In this document: one piece after another, positions 52,489 through 61,342 of the stretch
Numbering within the stretch: position 1 is the stretch's first letter
How the letters are laid out: each line of letters starts with the position of its first letter
Assembly (NCBI GenBank): GCA_016872835.1
Contig: VGYX01000001.1
Location: 62,001-126,000, forward strand
Direction: 5' to 3'
Length of the DNA stretch: 64,000 bases
DNA from: Planctomycetota bacterium
GTDB lineage: Bacteria > Planctomycetota > Phycisphaerae > Phycisphaerales > SM1A02
Program-made: the position numbers and the translations under genes
The notes under the pieces: model-generated
Databases searched by the model: none
The model's input: only the letters and a program-made list of their open reading frames with translations
Told to the model about the DNA's origin: nothing

Positions 52489-53282
52489 GCCTGCACCGCC
52501 ATCTGGCCACCGTCGACGGGGATCATCGCGCCATTCACGAAGGCCGCGGCGGGCGTGCACAGGAACGCGACCACCTCGGCGATCTCCTCGGGCTGTCCGA
52601 GCCTTCCTGCTGGAATGCGGGCGATCGCTTCGCGCTCCACGTCCGCGACCGTGGTGCCTGCGCGCGCCGCGCGTCCCTGGAAGATCGCGTCCAGCCGACC
52701 CGTCTTGGTGGATCCCGGCATGACCATGTTGGCCGTGATGCCGAAGCGACCCAACTCGCCCGCGATCGTGCGCACCCAGTTCGACATGGCGGCCCGGATC
52801 ACGTTGCTCACGCCAAGACCCCGGATCGGCGCGATCACGCTGGTGCTGGTCACGGCGACCACGCGACCGAATCCCACCGCGCGCATGCCGGGCGCGAGCG
52901 CCTGCAGAACGCCATGTGCACTGGAGACATGCTGCCGCAGCGCGCGCTCGATGTCGCCTGCGGGAGCATCCACCAGGAATCCGGGGGCTGGCCCACCCGA
53001 ATTCACCACCAGCATGTGGATGGGGCCCAGGCGCGCCACCAGCGCGTCCGCCGCGCGCTCCATCGCCGCTGCATCGGCGTGATCCTGCAGCAGCACCTCA
53101 TGGGAACCATGCTCCACGGCTGGAAGTTCGCCAAGAACCTTCGCCAGGCCCTCGTCATTCCGACCTGACAGGATCACGCGCGCGCCGCGAGCGGCCAGCG
53201 CCATCGCGATGGCGCGACCGATGCCCTGCGAGGCTCCACCGACAAGTGCCGTGCGACCGTGGAGTGCATGCGAGACGCTCAT
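52485..53282 (-). CDS. SDR-family protein lacking the catalytic Tyr
   Basis: A 265-residue Rossmann protein with a cofactor loop (ALVGGASQGIGRAIAMAL) and NSGGPAPG, similar to 3-oxoacyl-ACP reductases. At the position of the Y-x3-K pair it has LGVSNVIRAAMSNWVRT, so Tyr becomes Ser and Lys becomes Arg, as in an SDR-like subgroup known for incomplete active sites. The Ser in VTSTSVIAPI is kept. It may be a non-catalytic or altered enzyme. A TACCTT hexamer ends 6 bases before the ATG at 53282, and the divergent kinase starts 38 bases away. Confidence 0.88.
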   Translation of the reverse strand: MSVSHALHGRTALVGGASQGIGRAIAMALAARGARVILSGRNDEGLAKVLGELPAVEHGSHEVLLQDHADAAAMERAADALVARLGPIHMLVVNSGGPAPGFLVDAPAGDIERALRQHVSSAHGVLQALAPGMRAVGFGRVVAVTSTSVIAPIRGLGVSNVIRAAMSNWVRTIAGELGRFGITANMVMPGSTKTGRLDAIFQGRAARAGTTVADVEREAIARIPAGRLGQPEEIAEVVAFLCTPAAAFVNGAMIPVDGGQMAVQA

Positions 53283-53288
53283 GCGCAA

Positions 53289-53314
53289 AAGGTAGCCCCA
53301 TTCGGCCCTACCAT
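53289..53314. promoter_or_regulatory. back-to-back -10 elements of SDR and kinase genes
   Basis: TACCTT on the minus strand (53294-53289) and TACCAT on the plus strand (53309-53314) each end 6 bases before their start codons. The whole divergent control region is 38 bases long, too short for separate upstream elements. Confidence 0.4.
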
Positions 53315-53320
53315 GTCTCC

Positions 53321-55108
53321 ATGGCTGGCAGCCCCATCCGACCTCAAGAAGCCGTCCGTCGCGTGCTGCCGCTTCCACCATCTCGGCGTTCCGAAGCGCT
53401 GCGCCGCATGCTGCGCGACGATCCCGCCACGCTTCGCCGTGCGCTCGACATGCTGCCGACCGCAGGCATGGCACCGGTCGGCGCGCTTGAGGCGGTCGAG
53501 CCCAAGGCGGTGCCGGTGCGAATCGGCGCGTTCGAGCTTCGAAGCGTGCTTGGCGAGGGAGGCTTCGGCATCGTGTGGCTCGCCACCCAGTCGAAACCAC
53601 TGGAACGCTCCGTGGCCCTCAAGGTGCTGCGTCCGGACCGCATCGATCCATCCAGCCGCGCACGATTCGACATGGAGCGCAGGCTGCTCGCACTCCTCGA
53701 TCATCCGTCACTGGTGAAGGTCTTTGATGCAGGCGAGACCGACGACGGTCGGCCATGGTTCACGATGGAGCTCGCACAGGGCGCGCCGATCACCGACGCC
53801 GCCGATGCAGCGCGTCTTGGCATCGACGAACGGCTTCGCCTGGCCGCGCAGATCGCGCGCGCCGTTCACCATGCACACACGCACGGCCTGGTGCACCGCG
53901 ATCTGAAGCCCTCCAACATCCTGCTCTCGATTGACGGCGATCAGCTGCAGGTGAAGGTGATCGACTTCGGCGTGGCGCACGCCGTGTTCGAGCCCACCGA
54001 TCCGGATCAGCGCGCGGGCACCCTGATTGGCACACCCGACTATCTCGCACCGGAACTCGCTCAGCTGCACACGGTCGCCCCAGATGTCCGGACCGACGTC
54101 TTCGCGATGGGCGTCGTGCTGCGACGCCTGCTCTCGGGCAACGATCCATCCGATCGACGCGCGAGTGCCAGCGCTTCACTGCTGCTGCTCGACGCCGCGC
54201 ACCAGCGCCGCATCGCCCAGGATCGCGGGGAATCCGTAAGCTCCCTGCGCTATCGACTTGAAGGAGACATCGACGCGATCGTGACGCGATGCGTCGCCGA
54301 CGATCCACGCCTGCGCTACGCCACCGCGCTGGAACTGGCCCAGGACATCGATCACCACCTGGCCGGTCAGGCCGTGAACGCGCGGGGCGAGTCGTTCGCG
54401 TATCGCAGCATCGTCGCCGCGCGACAGAACCGACGATCGATCGCCGTCGGTGCGCTGATCGCGATGGTCGCGTCGATCGGCATCGGCTGGGCTCTGCATG
54501 AGCGAACGCTCGCGCTGATCGCGCGTGACGAAGCGGAGTTGAGCGCTCGGCGGCTCCAGCAGACGAACGCCTATGTGCTCGATCTGCTGATGGAGATCAC
54601 GTCGGCCCCCGGCATGAAGCCGCGCGCGGCGTCCGATCTGCTTCAGGAGGCGAGCCGTCTCGCGGGACTTCGACTCGCCAGCGATCAGGTGCAGGAGGCG
54701 CGTGTGCGTCTGGCGATCGGCCGTCTGTTCAAGCAGCTCAAGCAGGATGAACAGGCAAGCCGGGAATTCATGCGGGTCTCACAGCTGACCGTCGCGCAGT
54801 CGAACGCGCACGAATTTGAATCGCTCCACCTTGACCACGCCGAATCGCTCCGGGCCATGGGGCAGACCGCCGAGGCCCTGCAGAAGTTGAGTCTGGCGCA
54901 TCAAGGTGCGCTGGCCCAGGTTCCCGAGGACCACGACGATCTAGCGGCCGTCCTGCTGCTCCGTGCCGAGATCGCCTGCGCGCGGCAAGATCAAGCCGAA
55001 GCGACGGCACTCGCCACCGAGGTGCGTGAAGTGTTGCGGCAGGCTCCCATCGAACGGCGCGATCTGGTCGAACGCCTGAACGCGCTCGCACCCTGCATCC
55101 AGAAGTGA
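53321..55108 (+). CDS. transmembrane Ser/Thr protein kinase with TPR-like extracellular part
   Basis: A 595-residue Hanks-type kinase. Residues 70-345 hold the kinase fold with GEGGFGIVWLA (78-88), K101, HRDLKPSNI (192-200), DFG (215-217) and APE (243-245), so all catalytic residues are present. One helix (374-391) and about 200 helical residues follow, probably outside the cytoplasm, with a TPR-like pattern. The N-terminal 70 residues are Arg/Pro-rich. It heads a unit with the FHA-ECF sigma gene, so phosphorylation of that sigma factor or a partner is the obvious hypothesis. MAGSPIRP at 53321 is the only start fitting the promoter hexamer. Confidence 0.93.
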   Translation: MAGSPIRPQEAVRRVLPLPPSRRSEALRRMLRDDPATLRRALDMLPTAGMAPVGALEAVEPKAVPVRIGAFELRSVLGEGGFGIVWLATQSKPLERSVALKVLRPDRIDPSSRARFDMERRLLALLDHPSLVKVFDAGETDDGRPWFTMELAQGAPITDAADAARLGIDERLRLAAQIARAVHHAHTHGLVHRDLKPSNILLSIDGDQLQVKVIDFGVAHAVFEPTDPDQRAGTLIGTPDYLAPELAQLHTVAPDVRTDVFAMGVVLRRLLSGNDPSDRRASASASLLLLDAAHQRRIAQDRGESVSSLRYRLEGDIDAIVTRCVADDPRLRYATALELAQDIDHHLAGQAVNARGESFAYRSIVAARQNRRSIAVGALIAMVASIGIGWALHERTLALIARDEAELSARRLQQTNAYVLDLLMEITSAPGMKPRAASDLLQEASRLAGLRLASDQVQEARVRLAIGRLFKQLKQDEQASREFMRVSQLTVAQSNAHEFESLHLDHAESLRAMGQTAEALQKLSLAHQGALAQVPEDHDDLAAVLLLRAEIACARQDQAEATALATEVREVLRQAPIERRDLVERLNALAPCIQK

Positions 55109-55160
55109 CGGAGACGGCCCAGCGTCGGACCGGGCGTCGTCACCTGATACAACCTCAACC

Positions 55161-56123
55161 ATGGCTTCCGCGAGATCCGATCCCCTGCGTCTGCAACGCG
55201 CCTCCGGACCCGCTTGCCAGGATCTCGTCCTGAAGTCCGCCGGTACACGCACCATTGGCCGCGGCTCCGACTCCGACCAGACGCTTGATGACGCCGGCGT
55301 CTCGCGCCACCACGCACAGGTCGACTTCGACGGCTCCCACGCCAGCATCATCGATCTCGGAAGCACCCACGGCACGCTGCTGAATGGTGCACGCCTGGAG
55401 CCGAACGAGCCCATGCCGCTGCACGACCGCGATCTCGTCACGATCGGTCCGTGGACGTTCGTCGCGCGCGTGCTCGAAGGCGAGCCCGAGACACATGTGG
55501 TGCCGCCCGCGCCGCCCGCCGAACCTGCGACCGCGAGGGATCCCTACAAGACGCGCGCCAGCGTGCTGCTGCGGCTGCGCGCCAACGGCACGCTTGATCG
55601 CCAGGTCGGCTGGAACGACTTCGCGCGCATCTACGGTCCGGTCATCGCCGGATTTGCGCGCAACGCGGGCGTGTCGACCGAGGAAGTGGATGACGTGCTG
55701 CAGGACGTCATGCTCGGCTTCTTCCGCCAGTCGCAGCATTTCGAGTATGACCCGACACGTGGCCGCTTCCGTGGTTATCTGAAGACGGTCACACTGAACT
55801 CGATCCGCGATCGGCATCGCCGCAAGCGACCGAAGGTTGGCTTGCCCGAGCACTTCGAACCCTCCGAGAACGACGAAGCCCTGCACGCAACATGGGATCA
55901 CGAGTGGACGCAGCACCTGTTGCGCCGCGCGATGGAGAAGGTCAAGGCGACCGTGCAGGCGAAGACCCTTGAGGCCTTCGAGCGCTACGGGGTGCGCGGC
56001 GAACCCGCGGAAAGCGTCTCCAAGTCGCTCGGCATGAGCGAGGCCAGCATCCGCCACGCGAAGATGCGTATCATGCATCAGCTGCGCGAGGAAATTCAAC
56101 ACCTTCGTGACGAGGAGGGCTGA
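55161..56123 (+). CDS. FHA domain fused to an ECF-type sigma factor
   Basis: A 320-residue protein. Residues 20-105 form an FHA domain with the phosphothreonine-binding G33-R34, S48-R49-H50 and N75-G76, ordered as in other FHA folds. After a Pro-rich linker (110-130), residues about 145-215 match sigma region 2 (WNDFARIYGPVIAGFARNAG, EEVDDVLQDVMLGFFR) and 250-312 sigma region 4, with the helix-turn-helix AESVSKSLGMSEASIRHAKM. It is 52 bases after the kinase gene. A TACAAC hexamer ends 7 bases before the ATG. No anti-sigma gene is adjacent, so phosphothreonine binding may replace that control. Promoters it reads are unknown. Confidence 0.93.
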   Translation: MASARSDPLRLQRASGPACQDLVLKSAGTRTIGRGSDSDQTLDDAGVSRHHAQVDFDGSHASIIDLGSTHGTLLNGARLEPNEPMPLHDRDLVTIGPWTFVARVLEGEPETHVVPPAPPAEPATARDPYKTRASVLLRLRANGTLDRQVGWNDFARIYGPVIAGFARNAGVSTEEVDDVLQDVMLGFFRQSQHFEYDPTRGRFRGYLKTVTLNSIRDRHRRKRPKVGLPEHFEPSENDEALHATWDHEWTQHLLRRAMEKVKATVQAKTLEAFERYGVRGEPAESVSKSLGMSEASIRHAKMRIMHQLREEIQHLRDEEG

Positions 56124-56126
56124 CGC

Positions 56127-58805
56127 GTGGGCGACCTTCGCGACAATTTCCAAGACGATCCTGAGCACAAGCGGCTTGAGGAGGACCAGATCGACCGCCG
56201 CTGGCGCCGATGGGGCCCGTGGCTCAGCGATCGCCAGTGGGGCACCGTGCGCGAGGACTACTCCGCCGACGGCAACGCGTGGAAGTACCTCACACACGAC
56301 ATGGCGCGCAGCCGCGCGTACCGCTGGGGCGAGGACGGACTTGCCGGTTTCTGCGACGACAAGCAGCGCCTCTGCCTTGGACTTGCGCTCTGGAACGGCA
56401 AGGATCCGATCCTGAAAGAGCGTCTGTTCGGCCTCGACAACGCGGAAGGAAACCATGGCGAGGATGTGAAGGAGCTCTACTGGCATCAGGACGCGTTGCC
56501 CAGCGGCGCCTATCTGCGCTTCCTCTACAAGTATCCCCAGCGCCCTTTCCCCTACGACGAACTGGTGCGCGTGAACGCGCAGCGCAGCCGCCAGGAGCCC
56601 GAGTACGAACTGCTCGACACCGAGGCGATGTCCGACGACCGCCACTTCGATGTCACGGTCGAATGGGCGAAGGCCGATCCCACGGACATCCTCTGGCGCG
56701 TCACTGTGCGCAACAACGGCCCCGACGCGGCACCGATCACGCTGCTCATGCAGTCATGGTTCCGCAACACCTGGTCGTGGGAGGTCGACGCCCCGCGTCC
56801 CACGCTTCGCATGGTCTCGCGCAACACCATGCGCGCCAGCCATGAGAAGCTCGGCGAGCTCGAGATCGCCTGCGATGGCTTCGACAAGGCGCTTTTCTGT
56901 GACAATGACACCAATCAGCAGCGCTGCTTTGGCAGGCCGAATCCGGGTGGCATGCATCCGAAGGACTCCTTCCATGAGGCCGTCGTGCACGACCGCTTTT
57001 CCTCGCTGCCACCGCTCGAGGAGGGCACCAAGGCCGCGTTCATGAAGGTCTTCACGATTCCAGCCGGCGGTACCGTGACCATGCGCGTGCGCATGCGGCC
57101 CTTCAGCGCGAAGGGTGAAGCATTCACCGGCTTCGACGAACTCATCGCGCAGCGTGGCCGCGAGGCCGATGCCTTCTACGCCCTCGTACGCCGCCCCAAC
57201 GCCACCGACGAGCAGGCGCTCGTGCAGCGCCGCGCCCTCGCGGGCCTGCTGTGGAACTACCAGTGGTACCAGTTCGACGTGCATCGCTGGCTCGTCGGTG
57301 ACCCCACGCAGCCCGCGCCGCCGCCCGAGCGACTCGAAGGCCGCAACAGCCGCTGGCATCACATGGATGCCGAGGCCGTGCTCAGCATGCCGGACAAGTG
57401 GGAGTACCCATGGTTCGCACACTGGGATCTGGCGTTCCAGGCGGTGGCCACCGCGGCGGTCGACATCGATCGCGCGAAGCGGCAGATCTGGCAGATCGTG
57501 CAGCCGTGGATGCAGCACCCCGAGGGTCAGATGCCCGCGTACGAGTGGGCGCTGAACGACGTGAATCCGCCCACGCTCGCGTGGGCCGCGTACCGCATCT
57601 TTCAGATCGAGCGCCTGCGCTTCGGCCGCGAGGATCACGACTTCCTCGCGGAGATCGTGCACAAGCTGCTGCTGGACTTCACCTGGTGGGTGAACCGCAA
57701 GGACGCCGACGGCCGAAACATCTTCGAAGGCGGCTTCCTCGGTCTCGACAACATCGGCATCTTTGACCGCAGCCGCCCGCTGCCCACCGGCGGCGTGATC
57801 AAGCAGTCAGACGGAACCGCGTGGGTCGCGAAGTACTGCCTTGATCTCATGCGCATGTGCCTGGAGCTGGCCGACGCGGGCCGCCCCTACGCCAGCCTGG
57901 TCGAGAAGTGCTTCGAGCACTTCCTGCAGATCGCCAAGGCCACCACGAATCTCGGAGGCCGTGGCATCGACTTGTGGGACGAAGAGGATCAGTTCTTCTA
58001 CGACCAGCTCGTGCTGCCCAACGGTCGCACCGTGCCGCTGAAGGTGAAGAGCTTCGTCGGTCTCGTGCCGCTGTTTGCCTGCACGGTCATCGACGAGCAC
58101 GACCTGAAGTGCCAGCCGAAGCTCGATCGCCGACTGCAGTGGTTCCTCGATCGGCGCCCTGACCTGGGCAAGCTCATCTCGCGCTGGAGCGTGGAGGGCG
58201 TGGGCCAGCGTCGCCTGCTCAGTCTGCTGCGAGGTCATCGCATGAAGGCGCTGCTGCAGCGCGCGCTCGATCCGCAGCAGTTCCTCGCGCCACACGGCAT
58301 CCGCAGCGTCAGCCTGGAGCACCGCGACAATCCCTATCGCCTCACGCTCGGTGACCAGCACTGGGAACTGAAGTACACGCCCGGCGAGAGCGACACCGGC
58401 AGCTTCGGCGGCAACTCGAACTGGCGCGGACCTGTGTGGTTCCCGATGAACTTCCTGCTCATCGAGGCACTCTGCCGCTTCCACAGCTACTACGGTGACG
58501 ACTTCACCGTGGAGTGCCCCACCGGTAGCGGGCAGTTCATGAATCTTCTGCAGGTGGCGGAATTCCTCAGCGACCGTCTCGCCAGCGTGCTGTTGCCAGG
58601 CCCCGACGGCGTGCGTCCGGCGAACCGTCATGCGCCGCGTCTGGACAAGGACCCGCTTTTCGCGGGCAATCCGCTCTTCTACGAGTACTTCCACGGCGAC
58701 GACGGCCATGGTCTCGGCGCAAGCCACCAGACCGGCTGGACCGCGCTCGCGGCGATCCTGCTTGGACGAGCGCGCACGCGCTCGGTGCTGCGATACCTGA
58801 AGTGA
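56127..58805 (+). CDS. GH63-like glucosidase (MGH1-type)
   Basis: An 892-residue cytoplasmic-looking protein without signal peptide. The fold is a C-terminal (alpha/alpha)6 barrel (WAAYRIFQIERLRFGREDHD, FFYDQLVLPNG, NWRGPVWFPMNFLLIEAL) like family GH63 and related glucosylglycerate/mannosylglycerate hydrolases, after a beta-sandwich N-terminal half (WRVTVRNNGPDAAPITLLMQ). GH63 members cut alpha-glucosyl bonds. The substrate here is unknown. It starts with GTG 3 bases after the sigma gene, with GAGGAGG in reach, so it is translated from the kinase/sigma transcript. It may be an effector gene of that system or just a neighbour. Confidence 0.88.
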   Translation: MGDLRDNFQDDPEHKRLEEDQIDRRWRRWGPWLSDRQWGTVREDYSADGNAWKYLTHDMARSRAYRWGEDGLAGFCDDKQRLCLGLALWNGKDPILKERLFGLDNAEGNHGEDVKELYWHQDALPSGAYLRFLYKYPQRPFPYDELVRVNAQRSRQEPEYELLDTEAMSDDRHFDVTVEWAKADPTDILWRVTVRNNGPDAAPITLLMQSWFRNTWSWEVDAPRPTLRMVSRNTMRASHEKLGELEIACDGFDKALFCDNDTNQQRCFGRPNPGGMHPKDSFHEAVVHDRFSSLPPLEEGTKAAFMKVFTIPAGGTVTMRVRMRPFSAKGEAFTGFDELIAQRGREADAFYALVRRPNATDEQALVQRRALAGLLWNYQWYQFDVHRWLVGDPTQPAPPPERLEGRNSRWHHMDAEAVLSMPDKWEYPWFAHWDLAFQAVATAAVDIDRAKRQIWQIVQPWMQHPEGQMPAYEWALNDVNPPTLAWAAYRIFQIERLRFGREDHDFLAEIVHKLLLDFTWWVNRKDADGRNIFEGGFLGLDNIGIFDRSRPLPTGGVIKQSDGTAWVAKYCLDLMRMCLELADAGRPYASLVEKCFEHFLQIAKATTNLGGRGIDLWDEEDQFFYDQLVLPNGRTVPLKVKSFVGLVPLFACTVIDEHDLKCQPKLDRRLQWFLDRRPDLGKLISRWSVEGVGQRRLLSLLRGHRMKALLQRALDPQQFLAPHGIRSVSLEHRDNPYRLTLGDQHWELKYTPGESDTGSFGGNSNWRGPVWFPMNFLLIEALCRFHSYYGDDFTVECPTGSGQFMNLLQVAEFLSDRLASVLLPGPDGVRPANRHAPRLDKDPLFAGNPLFYEYFHGDDGHGLGASHQTGWTALAAILLGRARTRSVLRYLK

Positions 58806-58818
58806 TGTGCTCGTCGGT

Positions 58819-58824
58819 TACGCT
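58819..58824 (+). promoter_or_regulatory. -10 element (TACGCT)
   Basis: TACGCT ends 6 bases before the ATG at 58831 and supports this start over an ATG at 58807. Confidence 0.4.
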
Positions 58825-58830
58825 CGCAGC

Positions 58831-59634
58831 ATGCGCGTCGCACGAACCATAGCCCCTGCCTTGTTCGCCTCCGCCTCGATCACCGCCGCGTTCCTGATCG
58901 CGCCAGCCGCCGATGGCTCACGCGAGCAGGACGCCCCACAGGGTGCCTCGCCGCAGCTGCTGAAGGCGGAACAGGCTCGCGAACTGCTTGGGGCCGTGAT
59001 CGGCGTGTGGGACATGCAGGGACAGTCGATCGGTGCGGACGGCCAACCGGAGTTCACGCTGCGCGGCCGCTGCGTGTGGCAGTGGGCCATGAATGGCGCC
59101 TTCGCGATCGGCGACACGCTGCTCTCCAACGGCTCGGCCGTGCTGCAAGAGATCGACTGCCTGGGCTTCAACGACGCGGGCGGCACCTTCCAGCGCACTG
59201 TGATGACCGATCATGACAGCGCGATGATCTGGCAACAGGGCTCGTGGGATCAAGGCTCGCGCACCTTCACCATGCAGTCGGTGGGTGCCATCCCGACCGC
59301 ACAAGGCGGCAAGCGAAAGGTCACCACTGTGGTCGATCTCTCGAAGCCTGACGCAATGGTGTGGACCACCACCTACGCGGAGGCCGGGCAGAAGGTCGGC
59401 ACGTTCCGCATCAGCTGCACCCGCGCGCAGCAAGGCGAGCGCGAGTCCGACGTGATCCCAGGACTACCCTCGCAACCGCCGATGGCACCCGCCGGGGGTG
59501 TCGACCAGTCCGGTCTTCAGGACCAGCTCAACCAGATGGTCGCCAACCAGAGGCAACTGCAAGGACAGATCGAGGACTGGAAAAAGAAGGTGAAGGACGC
59601 GCAGTCCTCGATGGACCAGCTCACGACTCCCTGA
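58831..59634 (+). CDS. secreted DUF1579-like protein
   Basis: A 267-residue exported protein. The signal is RTIAPALFASASITAAFLIA. The central 140 residues resemble DUF1579: LLGAVIGVWDMQGQSIG, RCVWQWAMNGAFAIGD and IDCLGFNDAGGTFQRTVMTD, a lipocalin-like beta barrel with unknown ligand. The C-terminus is a coiled-coil-like helix (LNQMVANQRQLQGQIEDWKK). It begins 25 bases after the glucosidase stop and has its own promoter-like hexamer. No enzymatic residues are recognised. Confidence 0.75.
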   Translation: MRVARTIAPALFASASITAAFLIAPAADGSREQDAPQGASPQLLKAEQARELLGAVIGVWDMQGQSIGADGQPEFTLRGRCVWQWAMNGAFAIGDTLLSNGSAVLQEIDCLGFNDAGGTFQRTVMTDHDSAMIWQQGSWDQGSRTFTMQSVGAIPTAQGGKRKVTTVVDLSKPDAMVWTTTYAEAGQKVGTFRISCTRAQQGERESDVIPGLPSQPPMAPAGGVDQSGLQDQLNQMVANQRQLQGQIEDWKKKVKDAQSSMDQLTTP

Positions 59635-59652
59635 ACGCCACGGGCGCATCCG

Positions 59653-59658
59653 TACACT
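59653..59658 (+). promoter_or_regulatory. upp -10 element (TACACT)
   Basis: TACACT after CCG ends 6 bases before the GTG start of upp. Confidence 0.45.
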
Positions 59659-59664
59659 GCGTCC

Positions 59665-60318
59665 GTGCCGATCACTGACCCGCGATTCCCCAATCTCCGC
59701 GTGTTCGAGCACGCGCTGATCCAGCACAAGCTCACGCTGCTTCGTGACGCGCGGACCAACAGCGAGGACTTCCGCGCGCTCCTGAACGAGATCGCGGGCC
59801 TGATGGTGTTCGAGGTCTCGCGCAACTTTCCGACCCGCGCGCTCATGGTGCAGACTCCGCTTGAATCCTGCGAGGGCCGCACCCTTTCAAGACCCGTCAC
59901 GCTTGCGCCGATTCTCCGCGCGGGCTTGGGCATGACCGACGGCATTCTGCGCCTCTTTCCCGAGGCGCGCGTGGGTCACATCGGAATCCAGCGTGACGAG
60001 CAGAGCCGTGCACCAATCAACTACTACACACGCTTTCCGACGGACGTCGCCAATGGTCCTGTGCTGGTGGTGGATCCGATGCTGGCGACCGGCGGCAGCG
60101 CCGCTCACGCGATCGATCACCTGAAGCGCCTCGGCTGCCGTGATCTGCAGATGGTGTGCCTGGTCGCGGCGCCTGAGGGGGTGCAACGACTGCTGCAGCG
60201 ACATCCGGAGGTGCCCGTCTTCGCGGCAGCGCTCGACCGCCAGCTCGATGAAAATGCCTACATCCGCCCAGGTCTCGGTGACGCGGGCGACCGCATCTTC
60301 GGCACGGTCGGCGCCTGA
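59665..60318 (+). CDS. upp: uracil phosphoribosyltransferase
   Basis: Type I PRTase of 217 residues that joins uracil to PRPP, giving UMP in pyrimidine salvage. VLVVDPMLATGGSAAHAIDHL is the PRPP-binding motif, ILRAGLGMTDGIL a second family signature, and YIRPGLGDAGDRIFGT the C-terminal uracil site. The GTG start follows TACACT at the short-leader spacing. The stop overlaps the ATG of the DNA methyltransferase gene by one base (TGATG), so the two are translated from one message. Confidence 0.96.
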   Translation: MPITDPRFPNLRVFEHALIQHKLTLLRDARTNSEDFRALLNEIAGLMVFEVSRNFPTRALMVQTPLESCEGRTLSRPVTLAPILRAGLGMTDGILRLFPEARVGHIGIQRDEQSRAPINYYTRFPTDVANGPVLVVDPMLATGGSAAHAIDHLKRLGCRDLQMVCLVAAPEGVQRLLQRHPEVPVFAAALDRQLDENAYIRPGLGDAGDRIFGTVGA

Positions 60319-61310
60319 TGAAGCGCCGCGCGAAGGTCTCGGGGGCCACCAACTTGCGTGATCGCGTGCCCATCGCCGGCGCGCGCGCTATGCGCGCCGA
60401 AGCGCGCACGCTCATGGCCTCGGACATTCGACTCTTGGGCGACCGCGCGAAGCGCCACGAACCGCAATCCCCGCGGGAATCTCTGGCGTTCGCCACGGTG
60501 GATCCGCCAACCAGCCTGATCGTAGGTGACTGCCGCGACATCCTGCCACGTCTTCCCGAGCGCGGTTCCATCGATCTGGTGTTCGCGGATCCGCCCTTCA
60601 ACCGCGGCGTTCGATACGACCGCTGGAGCGACGATCTGTCGCGTGAGGCCTACGAGCGCTTCACCTTCGACTGGATGGATGCATGCATCGACACGCTCTC
60701 TCGCCGGGGCAGCATGTGGATCAATGTGCCCGACGAGATCGCCGCCGAGGTGGTGCTGCACGGCAAGCGACGCGGCCTGCACCTGATGAACTGGTGCATC
60801 TGGCATTTCCGATTCGGGGCGCATCGCCGCACGGGCTTCATCGAGAGCAAGACGCATGCGCTTTGCCTTGTCCGCGATCCGATCCGCCGCATATGGAATC
60901 CCGATCCCATCCTGGAGCCGTCGGACCGCTCCACGGTGTACGAGGACAAACGAAGTCGGTCGAAACCCGGCCGAAGCACCCTGCGCGTTCCACTTGACGT
61001 CTGGTACGGACCTTTCTGGGGCCGCATCCACGGCAAGAGCCGCGAACGCCGCGCGAGCCATCACAATCAACTGCCCGAGGCCTATTTGGAGCGAGTCATC
61101 CTGGCTTCCAGCGATCCAGGCAGCTTGGTGCTGGACCCATTCTGCGGAAGCGGAACCACCTCGACCGTGGCGCGTGCGTACGGAAGGCCATCGATTTCGA
61201 TTGAAATCTCGTCAGCCACGGCACGGCACGCCTGGGACAGGATCAACAAGACCGGAATGGTGGAAATGGGGCGCGCAGCGGGTAAGAGTCGCGGGCGCAA
61301 GCAGTGCTGA
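60318..61310 (+). CDS. orphan DNA methyltransferase (beta class, adenine-N6 or cytosine-N4)
   Basis: A 330-residue enzyme. Motif IV is DPPF at 91-94 (in LVFADPPFNRGVRY) and motif I is DPFCGSGTT at 273-281, so the order is IV then I, the beta class typical of Caulobacter CcrM-like and many N4/N6 enzymes. The region between (residues 200-230) may be the target-recognition part. An N-terminal basic stretch of about 60 residues precedes the fold. No endonuclease or specificity gene is in the window, so it looks solitary, possibly for epigenetic control or cell cycle. It is coupled to upp. Confidence 0.92.
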   Translation: MKRRAKVSGATNLRDRVPIAGARAMRAEARTLMASDIRLLGDRAKRHEPQSPRESLAFATVDPPTSLIVGDCRDILPRLPERGSIDLVFADPPFNRGVRYDRWSDDLSREAYERFTFDWMDACIDTLSRRGSMWINVPDEIAAEVVLHGKRRGLHLMNWCIWHFRFGAHRRTGFIESKTHALCLVRDPIRRIWNPDPILEPSDRSTVYEDKRSRSKPGRSTLRVPLDVWYGPFWGRIHGKSRERRASHHNQLPEAYLERVILASSDPGSLVLDPFCGSGTTSTVARAYGRPSISIEISSATARHAWDRINKTGMVEMGRAAGKSRGRKQC

Positions 61311-61342
61311 TACTTATTGGACTTACGACTTCTTACGCGATC

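Noticed and set aside
60318-61310. Restriction-modification system
   Set aside because: Only a methyltransferase is present; the flanking genes are upp and a cobalamin enzyme.
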